A stretch of DNA of 64,000 nt from positions 248,001 to 312,000 of the forward strand of contig NZ_BMTP01000007.1 in NCBI RefSeq assembly GCF_014649735.1, given 5' to 3'. Under the pieces are notes generated by a model. That model had not been told where the DNA came from. It did no database searches and was given only the letters and a program-made list of their open reading frames with translations. A program made the position numbers and the translations under genes. The stretch is from Streptomyces lavendofoliae (GTDB lineage: Bacteria; Actinomycetota; Actinomycetes; Streptomycetales; Streptomycetaceae). Below, piece after piece: positions 1 through 7,807 of this stretch (its first letter is position 1; each line of letters opens with the position of its first letter).

Positions 1-523
1 CGCCCATGCCCCAGGACCGGCCGGACAGCAGCGAGTACAGCTGGACCAGCACGCCGTACCCGCGCCCCGGGGGCTGCGGCACGCGCGCGGGGGCGACGAC
101 GAGGGTGCTGTGCGCCGTGCGCCCGTCGCGCGCCCGGGCGTTGATCCGGTGCACGCCCAGCGGCAGCCGCTCCCAGCGGGGCGTGCCGGAGATCTCGTCA
201 CCGTGCTCGGTGGTGATCCGCACATCGGTGCCCGGCGGGAGCGCGGTGAGCGGGCGGGGCAGCTCGGGCGGGCGGCCAGGGGGCTGCGCCCCGGTGTCCG
301 GGTCGTCGTGCCACAGGACCAGTGTCGGCGGGAGCAGCCGGGCGTCCCTGGCCGCTTCGGTGGCGGTCAGGGACGCGCGCAGCGCCTCGGGCGTGGAGGC
401 GTCGACGTCCAGGGCGGCGAGGACCTCCACCACCGTGGCGTCGGGGACCGGGACGGTGACACCCGCGGACGGGGAGTACGCGGTGGCGACACCGTGCAGC
501 GCGGCGAGCCGGGCAAGGGTCAT
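1..523 (-). CDS. malQ: 4-alpha-glucanotransferase, N-terminal part (runs off window)
   Basis: Only the first 174 codons are present; the gene continues beyond base 1. The reading frame starts at ATG 523-521. Its start (MTLARLAALHGVATAYSP), the middle stretch around PLGVHRIN and the end (YSLLSGRSWGMG) match the N-terminal region of actinobacterial MalQ, the amylomaltase that transfers alpha-1,4-glucan segments in cytoplasmic maltodextrin metabolism. The catalytic GH77 barrel lies outside the window, so activity cannot be judged. The ATG directly follows the TGA of a small upstream ORF (524-526), which suggests translational coupling. Identification rests on recalled family similarity and is fairly secure. 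Confidence 0.85.
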   Translation of the reverse strand, partial: MTLARLAALHGVATAYSPSAGVTVPVPDATVVEVLAALDVDASTPEALRASLTATEAARDARLLPPTLVLWHDDPDTGAQPPGRPPELPRPLTALPPGTDVRITTEHGDEISGTPRWERLPLGVHRINARARDGRTAHSTLVVAPARVPQPPGRGYGVLVQLYSLLSGRSWGMG

Positions 524-793
524 TCAGGCTCCTGGGGACTCCGGTCCGCCGGCCGCGCGGTGCGCGGTCGGCTCGCTGGTCAGGGGGGTGAGGTCGGTCA
601 GCGCGGGTTCGCTGGTCAGGGGGGTGGCGCCGGCGAGCGGTGGCTCACTGGTCAGGGGGGTGCCGACGGCGGGCAGGCCGGTCAGGGGGCAGAAGCCGGG
701 ACCGGTGCCGTCGGCGGGCCGGTCGGCGGCGGGCGCCGGTCCCGGGACCTGTTTGGAGAGGGCGGAGAGCAGGAGCTGGGCGGAAGCGGCCAC
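524..793 (-). CDS. small repeat-containing protein coupled to malQ
   Basis: An 89-residue ORF that I do not recognise as a known family. GTG 793-791 is chosen because GGGAGG sits five bases before it; the open frame extends further upstream but without a better site. The N-terminus (MAASAQLLLSALSKQV) looks like a short amphipathic helix. The C-terminal half is a degenerate tandem repeat with units PLTGLP, PLTSEP, PLTSEP and PLTSEP about 10-11 residues apart, and is probably disordered. The TGA stop at 526-524 directly abuts the malQ ATG, so the two are probably co-translated. It may serve as a leader or coupling ORF, or as a small protein in its own right. Confidence 0.55.
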   Translation of the reverse strand: MAASAQLLLSALSKQVPGPAPAADRPADGTGPGFCPLTGLPAVGTPLTSEPPLAGATPLTSEPALTDLTPLTSEPTAHRAAGGPESPGA

Positions 794-1065
794 GGTGGCC
801 TCCCTGTGCAGGTGACGGTGGGACACACCAGCAGCCCTACCCAGCGGGCGGCCACACATCCGCGCAACGTGGCGTCGGTCACAGGGCGTTCCCGCGGGGG
901 AGACGTGCACGCCTCCCGTGACGCGGTAGGCAAATACGACACAACGGCCACGCACATTGACACCTTCGGCGAGTCGGTGGTGGGCTCGAAACCGACCGGT
1001 TCAGCCATCGCTCCGGCCACCGGCAAAGCTACTCGCAGAACAACGAAAGACGAGGGGAGACGCGC

Positions 1066-4062
1066 GTGCAGTTCGGGCGCTTCGGCCGCGGCAAGCGGAC
1101 CGCGACGGCCGTGGCCGTCGCCGTGATCGGCGGCCTCCTGGGCGGCGCCCCCGGCGCGCTGGCCGCGCCCGGCGGCCCCGGCTCCCCCACCACGGCCGCT
1201 CCCGGGCGGGACGCCACCGCCCTGCCCCCGGTGTGGCCGCGGCCCCAGTCGCTCCGGCCGGCCGGCACCGCGGTGCCCCTCGGCGACGAGGTGACGGTCC
1301 TCGCGGAGGGGGACGCCGACCCTTACGCCGTGACGGCCCTGGAGGGCGTCCTGCGCGACGCGGGCGTGCGTACCGTCCGCACCGCGCCGGGCGGGCGCGG
1401 GCCGGTCGTGCTGCTGGGCGGCACCGGCGGGCGTGACGCGCTGCGGGCCCTGCGGGCGCCGGAGCGGGGCGACCTTCCGGCGGGCGGCTACCGCATCGCG
1501 ACCGGCCGGTACGAGGGGCGGGACACGGTCGCCGTGGACGGCGTCGGCACGGACGGCCTCTTCCACGCCGTGCAGACACTGCGCCAGCTCATAACCGCCG
1601 GCCGGACGGTGCCCGGTGTCCTGGTGCGCGACTGGCCCGGGACGGCCGTGCGCGGCATGACGGAAGGTTTCTACGGCCGCCCCTGGAGCCACCGGCAGCG
1701 GCTGGCCCAGCTCGACTTCATGGGCCGCACCAAGCAGAACCGGTACCTCTACGCCCCCGGCGACGACCCCTACCGGCAGGCCCAGTGGCGTGAGCCCTAC
1801 CCGGCCGCCCAGCGGGCCGAGTTCCGGGAGCTGGCCGACCGGGCGCGGCGCAACCACGTGACACTGGCCTGGGCCGTGGCGCCCGTCCAGTCGATGTGCC
1901 TGGCCTCGCCGGAGGATTTGGCGGCGCTCAAGCGCAAGGTCGACGCGATGTACGCGCTGGGGGTGCGCGCCTTCCAGGTGCAGTTCCAGGACGCCTCGTA
2001 CGACGAGTGGCACTGCTCCCGGGACGCCGACACCTTCGGCTCCGGCCCCGCCTCGGCGGCGCGGGCCCACGCGCGCGTGGCGACGGAACTGGCCCGGCAC
2101 CTGGCCGGCCGGTACCCGGACGCGCAGCCCCTGGCGCTGATGCCGACCGAGTACTACCAGGACGGCGCCACCGAGTACCGCACGGCGCTCGCCGCGGAGC
2201 TGGACGACCGGGTGCAGGTGGCCTGGACCGGGGTGGGGGTCGTGCCCCGTACGATCACCGGCCGCGAACTGGCGGGCGCGCGGGCCGCGTTCGGCCACGC
2301 GCTGGTCACCCTGGACAACTACCCGGTCAACGACTACGCGCAGGACCGTGTCTTCCTGGGCCCGTACATGGGCCGTGAACCGGCCGTCGCCGCCGGTTCC
2401 GCCGCCCTGCTGGCCAACGCGATGGAGCAGGCGACCGCGTCCCGCATCCCGGTGTTCACCGCCGCCGACTACGCCTGGAACCCGAAGGGCTACCGGCCCG
2501 GGGAGTCGTGGCACGCCGCACTGGACGACCTGGCCGGCGGCGACCCGCGGGCCAGGGAGGCGCTGCACGCCCTGGCGGGCAACGACGCCTCCTCGATCCT
2601 CACCCGCACCGAGTCGGCGTACCTGCGGCCGCTGCTGGCCGATTTCTGGCGGACCCGGGCGAGCACGACCGCCGACGCGGCGGCCCGGGACCGGGCGGCG
2701 GGCGCGCTGCGGGCGGCGTTCGGCGTGATGCGGCAGGCGCCCGAGCGGCTGACCGGCACGGCAGACGGGCTGCTGGACGACGAGGTACGGCCCTGGCTGG
2801 AGCAGCTGGCGCGGTACGGGCGCGCGGGCGAGGCGGCCGTCGACATGCTCCAGGCGCAGTCCCGGGGCGACGGGGCGGGCGCCTGGCGGGCGTCGCTGGA
2901 CCTGGAGCCGCTGCGCAAGGAGGTGGCGTCCAGCCCGGTCACGGTGGGCGAGGGCGTGCTGGACCCGTTCCTGACGCGGGCCGTGCGGGAGGGCGCGCGG
3001 TGGACGGGCGCCGCGCGCGACGCGGGCACCGTGGAGCGCGAGGACGGGGCGTACACCGTGCGCCTGGAGCGGGCCCGCTCCCTGGACACGATCACCGCCA
3101 TGACGCTGCCGGGCGGCGCGCACCCCGCGAGCGGCTCCGTCGAGGCGCACGTGCCCGGCCAGGGGTGGCGGCCGCTGGGCGCGCTGTCGGGCAGCGGCTG
3201 GACGCAGGCGGTCGCCCGGGGCCTGACCGCCGACGCGGTACGGATCACCTGGACGGGGCGGTCCCCCGGCGTCCGGGCCCTGGTGCCGTGGTTCGCCGAC
3301 GAGCCGCAGGCCCGGCTGGACCTGCCGCACGCCGAGACGGACGCGGTGATCGGGGGAGCCCCGCGCCGGGTGAACGCGGTGCTCGCGGCGCAGCGGCCCG
3401 GCGAGGTGCGCGGCACCCTCACGGCGAAAGCCCCCAAGGGCCTGAAGGTCACCGTCCCGAAGCGGACCACCGTCCCGCGCGGCACGGCCGCCACCGTCCC
3501 GGTCGACATCACCGTTCCGGCGGACACGCCGTCGGGCGACTACCGGGTGCCGCTCGCCTTCGCCGGCCAGGAGCGCACGCTGACGGTCCGGGCGTACCCG
3601 GCGACCGGTGGCCCGGACCTGGCCCGTACGGCGACGGCGTCCTCGTCGGGCGACGAGACCGCCGACTTCCCCGCCTCGGCGGCGATCGACGGCGACCGTG
3701 AGTCGCGCTGGTCGTCCCCGCCCGAGGACGGCGCCTGGTGGCAGCTGGAGCTGGAGCGGCCCGTACGGCTCGGCCAGGTGGTCCTGCACTGGCAGGACGC
3801 CCACGCGGCGAGGTACCGCATCCAGGTGTCGGCGGACGGCCGCGTCTGGCGCACGGCGGCGACCGTACGGGACGGCAGGGGCGGCCGCGAGGCGATCCGC
3901 ATGGACGCTCCCGGCACCCGTTTCATGCGCGTCCAGGGCGACGCGCGGGCGACCGAGTACGGCTACTCGCTCTTCGCGGTGGAGGCGTACGCGGTGACCC
4001 CGCCCCCGGCGGACAAGCCGCGCGCCACCCCCCGTCCCGCCGCCTCACCCCCCGGCGAGTGA
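1066..4062 (+). CDS. secreted GH84-type beta-N-acetylglucosaminidase-like protein with NEW3 and F5/8C domains
   Basis: 998 residues, GTG start after GAGGGGAGA. A signal peptide (about 1-34; basic start, hydrophobic core, AxA cleavage) predicts export. A GH20b-like accessory domain follows (about 55-190). The GH84 barrel (about 195-480) contains GMTEGFYGRPWS, LDNYPVNDY and DYAWNPKGYRPGESW. After a helical bundle there is a NEW3-type beta domain (about 765-840) and an F5/8 type C carbohydrate-binding domain (about 848-975). Family members remove beta-linked GlcNAc from glycans using two adjacent Asp residues. Here that site reads FQDASYDEWHC, with Gln308-Asp309, so the first Asp is replaced. 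The enzyme may be altered or act as a binding protein. The neighbouring csn operon also concerns amino sugars. Confidence 0.85.
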   Translation: MQFGRFGRGKRTATAVAVAVIGGLLGGAPGALAAPGGPGSPTTAAPGRDATALPPVWPRPQSLRPAGTAVPLGDEVTVLAEGDADPYAVTALEGVLRDAGVRTVRTAPGGRGPVVLLGGTGGRDALRALRAPERGDLPAGGYRIATGRYEGRDTVAVDGVGTDGLFHAVQTLRQLITAGRTVPGVLVRDWPGTAVRGMTEGFYGRPWSHRQRLAQLDFMGRTKQNRYLYAPGDDPYRQAQWREPYPAAQRAEFRELADRARRNHVTLAWAVAPVQSMCLASPEDLAALKRKVDAMYALGVRAFQVQFQDASYDEWHCSRDADTFGSGPASAARAHARVATELARHLAGRYPDAQPLALMPTEYYQDGATEYRTALAAELDDRVQVAWTGVGVVPRTITGRELAGARAAFGHALVTLDNYPVNDYAQDRVFLGPYMGREPAVAAGSAALLANAMEQATASRIPVFTAADYAWNPKGYRPGESWHAALDDLAGGDPRAREALHALAGNDASSILTRTESAYLRPLLADFWRTRASTTADAAARDRAAGALRAAFGVMRQAPERLTGTADGLLDDEVRPWLEQLARYGRAGEAAVDMLQAQSRGDGAGAWRASLDLEPLRKEVASSPVTVGEGVLDPFLTRAVREGARWTGAARDAGTVEREDGAYTVRLERARSLDTITAMTLPGGAHPASGSVEAHVPGQGWRPLGALSGSGWTQAVARGLTADAVRITWTGRSPGVRALVPWFADEPQARLDLPHAETDAVIGGAPRRVNAVLAAQRPGEVRGTLTAKAPKGLKVTVPKRTTVPRGTAATVPVDITVPADTPSGDYRVPLAFAGQERTLTVRAYPATGGPDLARTATASSSGDETADFPASAAIDGDRESRWSSPPEDGAWWQLELERPVRLGQVVLHWQDAHAARYRIQVSADGRVWRTAATVRDGRGGREAIRMDAPGTRFMRVQGDARATEYGYSLFAVEAYAVTPPPADKPRATPRPAASPPGE

Positions 4063-4071
4063 GGCGAAGGG

Positions 4072-4305
4072 GCGCGGCGGGTGTCGAGAGGGAGAACGCG
4101 CGGAGGGTCGCGAGGCACGAGCGACCCGAGCACGATCGACCGTCGACACACGCTCCAGCGCCCCGGAGCCGAACCGAGCCGCCGGAAAAAGAAGCGCGAG
4201 GCACGAGCGACCCGAGCACGATCGACCGTCGACACACGCTCCAGCGCCCCGGAGCCGAACCGAGCCGCCGGAAAAAGAAGCGCGCGGCGGGTGTCGAGAG
4301 GGAGA
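4072..4305. repeat. nested repeat: 86-bp tandem duplication inside 24-bp direct repeats
   Basis: The sequence at 4109-4198 recurs exactly at 4195-4284, giving an 86-bp period with about two copies. The pair is bracketed by a 24-base direct repeat at 4072-4095 and 4282-4305 (GCGCGGCGGGTGTCGAGAGG and four more bases). The repeats lie between the convergent GH84 and HNH genes. No convincing coding frame or inverted-repeat end was seen. The exact identity of the copies implies a recent duplication. Confidence 0.9.
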
Positions 4306-4340
4306 GCGGCCTTTTGGCGCCCCCGTGCCGGTCCGGGCCT

Positions 4341-4874
4341 TCAGGAGACGCGGTCGATGCGGGCCATGGCGTCGTCCGCGCCGTAGGGCTGGAGGTAGGG
4401 CAGCCAGCGCGGGTCCCGGTGGCCGGTGCCGATGATGCGCCAGGCCAGTCCGGTGGGCGGGGCGGGCTGCTGGTGGAGCCGCCAGCCCAGCTCCCGCAGG
4501 TGCCGGTCGGCCTTGACGTGGTTGCAGCGGCGGCAGGCCGCCACGACGTTCTCCCAGGCGTGCTGTCCGCCGCGGCTGCGCGGCACGACGTGGTCGACGC
4601 TGGTTGCGACGCCACCGCAGTACATGCAACGCCCGCCGTCGCGGGCGAAGAGGGCCTTGCGGGTCAGAGGAACGGGCCCCCGGTAGGGGACCCGTACGAA
4701 CCGTTTCAGGCGGACCACGCTGGGGGCTGGCATGACGCGGGTCGCGCTGTGCATGAAGGCGCCGGACTCCTCGAGGCAGATGGCCTTGTTCTCGAGGACG
4801 AGGACGAGCGCGCGGCGGAGCGGTACGACGCCGAGGGGCTCGTACGACGCGTTGAGGACCAGGACGTGCGGCAC
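4341..4874 (-). CDS. HNH endonuclease
   Basis: 177 residues from GTG 4874, chosen because AAGGAGG lies seven bases upstream (the open frame extends further without support). The N-terminal half (VLNASYEPLGV, then a strand-rich stretch) is typical of actinobacterial HNH proteins of this length. The nuclease module carries zinc pairs Cys83-x2-Cys86 and Cys114-x2-Cys117 around the DHVVPRSRGG motif (His95) and Asn109. These make a complete HNH metal site, which in the family cleaves DNA through a single metal ion. The biological substrate is unknown. It is a single gene, facing away from the MscS channel gene and ending close to a duplicated repeat. Confidence 0.88.
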   Translation of the reverse strand: MPHVLVLNASYEPLGVVPLRRALVLVLENKAICLEESGAFMHSATRVMPAPSVVRLKRFVRVPYRGPVPLTRKALFARDGGRCMYCGGVATSVDHVVPRSRGGQHAWENVVAACRRCNHVKADRHLRELGWRLHQQPAPPTGLAWRIIGTGHRDPRWLPYLQPYGADDAMARIDRVS

Positions 4875-5108
4875 GGATGCCTCCTTGTACGCCGGCGGCG
4901 CGTGGCTCGCGCCGGGACGATCTGCTCTCAGTCTCTCCTCATGCCAGGTCGAAGCGCCACCACGTACCGGTAACGGGCCCGAAGTGTTTTCGACCACACC
5001 CTGATCATCCCCAGGTGAGACGCACCTCTCCCTCGAACACGGCAACGAACCACCCCCGATGCACCGTTAATGTAATTGGTCCGCTTGTCCATCCTGGAGG
5101 TTCCCGCC

Positions 5109-6182
5109 GTGCTCTGGTCCGCCGTTCCGGCTGCCGACCCCACACCCGCGCCGGTGTCGCTCGACGAAGCCGCCAAGCAGGCCGGCGAGGCCGCCGGCTG
5201 GGTGGAGCAGAACTGGTCCACCTGGCTGAGCACCGGTCTGCGCATCCTGCTGATCCTGGTGGTGGCCGTGGTGCTGCGGCACCTGGTCCGCCGGGCCCTG
5301 ACCAAACTGATCGAACGCATGAACCGCAGTGCCCAGGCGGTCGAGGGTTCCGCGCTGGGCGGTCTGCTGGTGAACGCGGAGCGGCGCCGGCAGCGCTCCG
5401 AGGCCATCGGCTCGGTGCTGCGCTCGGTGGCCTCCTTCCTGATCATGGGTACCGCCGGTCTGATGATCCTCGGCGCGTTCAACGTGAACCTGGCCCCGCT
5501 GCTGGCCTCGGCCGGTGTCGCCGGTGTCGCCATCGGTTTCGGTGCCCGGAACCTGGTCACGGACTTCCTCTCCGGCGTCTTCATGATCCTTGAGGACCAG
5601 TACGGCGTCGGCGACTCGATCGACGCGGGGGTCGCCTCCGGCGAGGTGATAGAGGTGGGCCTGCGCGTGACCAAGCTGCGCGGCGACAACGGTGAGATCT
5701 GGTACGTCCGCAACGGCGAGATCAAGCGGATAGGCAACCTGAGCCAGGGCTGGTCCACGGCGACGGTCGATGTGACGGTCCGCCCGGGGGAGGACCTGGA
5801 CCGGGTCCGCACGGTGATCACCGAGGTGGGCGAGAGCCTCGCCAAGGAGGAGCCGTGGAACGAGCGCCTGTGGGGGCCGGTCGAGGTGCTGGGCCTCACG
5901 GAGGTGCTGCTCGACTCCATGACGGTCCGGCTGTCCGCGAAGACGATGCCGGGCAAGTCCCTCGGCGTGGAGCGCGAGCTGCGCTGGCGCATCAAGCGGG
6001 CCTTCGACGAGGTCGGCATCCGCATCGTGGGCGGCCTTCCGGCGGTCGCCGGGGAGGACGCCGCCGCCGACCCGACGGCGTCGATGGCGCCGCCGTCCGC
6101 CTTCGCCTCCACCACCTCCCCCCAGTCCGTCGCGGCGACCCCGCTGACCCCGCCGCCGAACCTGGCCAAGCAGGACCGGTGA
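5109..6182 (+). CDS. MscS-family mechanosensitive ion channel
   Basis: 357 residues. GTG 5109 is preferred because GGAGG ends nine bases before it; an in-frame TTG at 5076 has no such site. The protein has an N-terminal extracytoplasmic stretch, membrane segments near residues 40-60 and 110-130, and the pore-lining TM3 with the MscS signature around GFGARNLVTDFLSG (about 145-160). The beta and C-terminal domain follows, with YGVGDSI and WYVRNGEIKRIGNLSQGW. The last 40 residues are Pro/Ala-rich and probably disordered. The family releases solutes through the cytoplasmic membrane on hypo-osmotic shock. Monocistronic, closed by the hairpin at 6245-6283. Confidence 0.93.
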   Translation: MLWSAVPAADPTPAPVSLDEAAKQAGEAAGWVEQNWSTWLSTGLRILLILVVAVVLRHLVRRALTKLIERMNRSAQAVEGSALGGLLVNAERRRQRSEAIGSVLRSVASFLIMGTAGLMILGAFNVNLAPLLASAGVAGVAIGFGARNLVTDFLSGVFMILEDQYGVGDSIDAGVASGEVIEVGLRVTKLRGDNGEIWYVRNGEIKRIGNLSQGWSTATVDVTVRPGEDLDRVRTVITEVGESLAKEEPWNERLWGPVEVLGLTEVLLDSMTVRLSAKTMPGKSLGVERELRWRIKRAFDEVGIRIVGGLPAVAGEDAAADPTASMAPPSAFASTTSPQSVAATPLTPPPNLAKQDR

Positions 6183-6244
6183 CCGGCACCGGGCGGCCGG
6201 CGACCGGATGACCCGGCACCGGACGACCCGGATGCGGTGACCTG

Positions 6245-6283
6245 CGAAGGGCGCCCCCGCCATGACGGCGGGGGCGCCCTTCG
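6245..6283 (+). terminator. intrinsic terminator after mscS-like gene
   Basis: A perfect 17-bp stem (6245-6261 with 6267-6283) and the five-base loop ATGAC lie 62 bases after the channel stop codon. There is no U-tract, which is common for Streptomyces terminators. Confidence 0.85.
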
Positions 6284-6303
6284 TCGTCGGCCGGAACGGG
6301 GTC

Positions 6304-6366
6304 TTGACGGGTACCTGACGTCCGCCATAACGTCTGCCCACCACGACAGTAAAGTTTCCTAACAGT
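6304..6366 (+). promoter_or_regulatory. csnR promoter and putative CsnR (ROK) operator
   Basis: TTGACG (6304-6309), a 16-base spacer and CATAAC (6326-6331) form a sigma70-like promoter. Just downstream, 6346-6366 contains ACAGTAAAGTTTCCTAAC, an A/T-rich imperfect palindrome that is striking in this GC-rich DNA. It resembles the GGAAA-x-TTTCC type site I recall for CsnR in chitosanase gene promoters. It would overlap the transcribed start region, fitting autorepression of csnR. The operator assignment is inferred. Confidence 0.6.
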
Positions 6367-6384
6367 GCGGGCAGGTGCACGTCC

Positions 6385-7599
6385 ATGAGCGCGACCTCCG
6401 GCAACACCCCCGGCACGCCCCGGGTCCTGCGCGCCATGAACGACCGCGCGGCGCTCGATCTGCTCCTGGAGCACGGGCCCCTGTCGCGGACCCGGATCGG
6501 GAAGCTGACCGGGCTGTCCAAGCCGACCGCCTCCCAGTTGCTCGCCCGGCTGGAGGCCGCCGGGCTGGTCGTGGCGACCGGTGTGACGGAGGGCCGGCCG
6601 GGGCCGAACGCGCAGCTGTACGCCGTCAACGCCCGCGCCGCGTACGCCGCCGGGCTCGACGTGACCCCGCGGCGCATCCGCGCGGCGGTGGCCGACCTGA
6701 CCGGAGCGGTGGCCGGGGAGTTCCGGCTCGCCACCCCGAGAAAGGCGGCCGGGGACGTCGCACGGCAGGTCACCGAGGCGCTCGACGGGGCGGTGAAGGC
6801 GGCCGGGATCACCCGGGGCGAGGTGCGCCGGCTGGTGATCGGCACGCCCGGCGCCTTCGACCCGTCGACCGGGCGGCTGCGGTACGCGTCCCACCTGCCG
6901 GGCTGGCACTCCCCCGCGCTGCTGGACGAGCTCGCCGCCGCGCTGCCCATGCCGGTCGGGTACGAGAACGACGTGAACCTGGTGGCCGTGGCCGAGCAGC
7001 GGCTCGGGGCGGCCCGGGGGCACGGCGACTTCGTGCTGCTGTGGAACCAGGAGGGCCTGGGCGCCGCGCTGGTGCTCGGCGGGCGACTGCACCGAGGGTT
7101 CACCGGCGGCGCCGGCGAGGTGGGTTTCCTGCCCGTGCCGGGCGCGCCGCTGGTGCGGCAGGTCACCCGGGCCAACAGCGGCGGCTTCCAGGAGCTGGCC
7201 GGCGCCCAGGCGCTGGCCCGGCTGGCGCGCGAGTACGGCATCGGGGACGTGCCTCGCGGGGAGCACTCCGAGGTCGCCGCCGAGCTCGTCCGCCGGGCGG
7301 CCGGGGCGGGCTCCGGCCCGTACGCGAGGCTCCTGGACGCCTTCGCGACCGGTCTGGCCACCGGTCTGGCGTCGCTGGTCGCCGTCCTGGACCCGGAACT
7401 GGTGGTGCTGTCGGGCGAGGTGATCGTCGCCGGTGGCGAGGCGCTGCGCGAGCGGGTGGAGGCCGAGCTGGGCGAGCTGGCCGCGTCCCGGCCCCGGCTG
7501 GTCGTCGGCGGCGTCCAGCGGCACCCCGTGCTGCGCGGCGCGCTGGAGAGCGCGCTGGCCGCCACCCGGGACGAGGTCTTCGACACCTCCCGCCGCTGA
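6385..7599 (+). CDS. csnR: ROK-family transcriptional repressor CsnR
   Basis: 404 residues from ATG 6385. A winged-helix domain (about 15-65; GPLSRTRIGKLTGLSKPTAS) is followed by a ROK sugar-binding fold containing YENDVNLVAVAE and GGAGEVGFLPVPG. The last motif lacks the His and the CxCGxxGC zinc cluster of ROK kinases, consistent with a sensor rather than an enzyme. In S. coelicolor the gene at this position heads the csnR-csnK operon and represses chitosan-oligosaccharide uptake and chitosanase genes. The gene order here is the same: regulator, binding protein, two permeases, GH4 enzyme, kinase. The name is transferred on that synteny from memory. A 208-base gap separates it from csnE. Confidence 0.85.
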   Translation: MSATSGNTPGTPRVLRAMNDRAALDLLLEHGPLSRTRIGKLTGLSKPTASQLLARLEAAGLVVATGVTEGRPGPNAQLYAVNARAAYAAGLDVTPRRIRAAVADLTGAVAGEFRLATPRKAAGDVARQVTEALDGAVKAAGITRGEVRRLVIGTPGAFDPSTGRLRYASHLPGWHSPALLDELAAALPMPVGYENDVNLVAVAEQRLGAARGHGDFVLLWNQEGLGAALVLGGRLHRGFTGGAGEVGFLPVPGAPLVRQVTRANSGGFQELAGAQALARLAREYGIGDVPRGEHSEVAAELVRRAAGAGSGPYARLLDAFATGLATGLASLVAVLDPELVVLSGEVIVAGGEALRERVEAELGELAASRPRLVVGGVQRHPVLRGALESALAATRDEVFDTSRR

Positions 7600-7807
7600 G
7601 CGGCGCGCGCCGGACGCTCCCGAACCCGAACCCGCGCCCGGCACCGGCCCCACCCAGCCGGCCCACCGGCCTCACCCAGCCCACCGGCCCCGCCCACCTC
7701 CACCAGCCCCACCGACCTCCTGAGCGCCGCCACCCCACTCCCCCCAGCACCACCCCGGAGCACCATCCCCCAGCACCGCGCCGAGAACGAACCAGGGAGA
7801 CACCGTC

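Noticed and set aside
950..1015. Minus-strand GFEPTT-like translation suggesting a tRNA
   Set aside because: No cloverleaf can be folded: the T-arm does not pair and no acceptor stem is found. The peptide is a chance reading.
682..3804. Long minus-strand open frame opposite the GH84 gene
   Set aside because: It is an antisense shadow caused by high G+C; the plus strand holds recognisable domains and a ribosome site.
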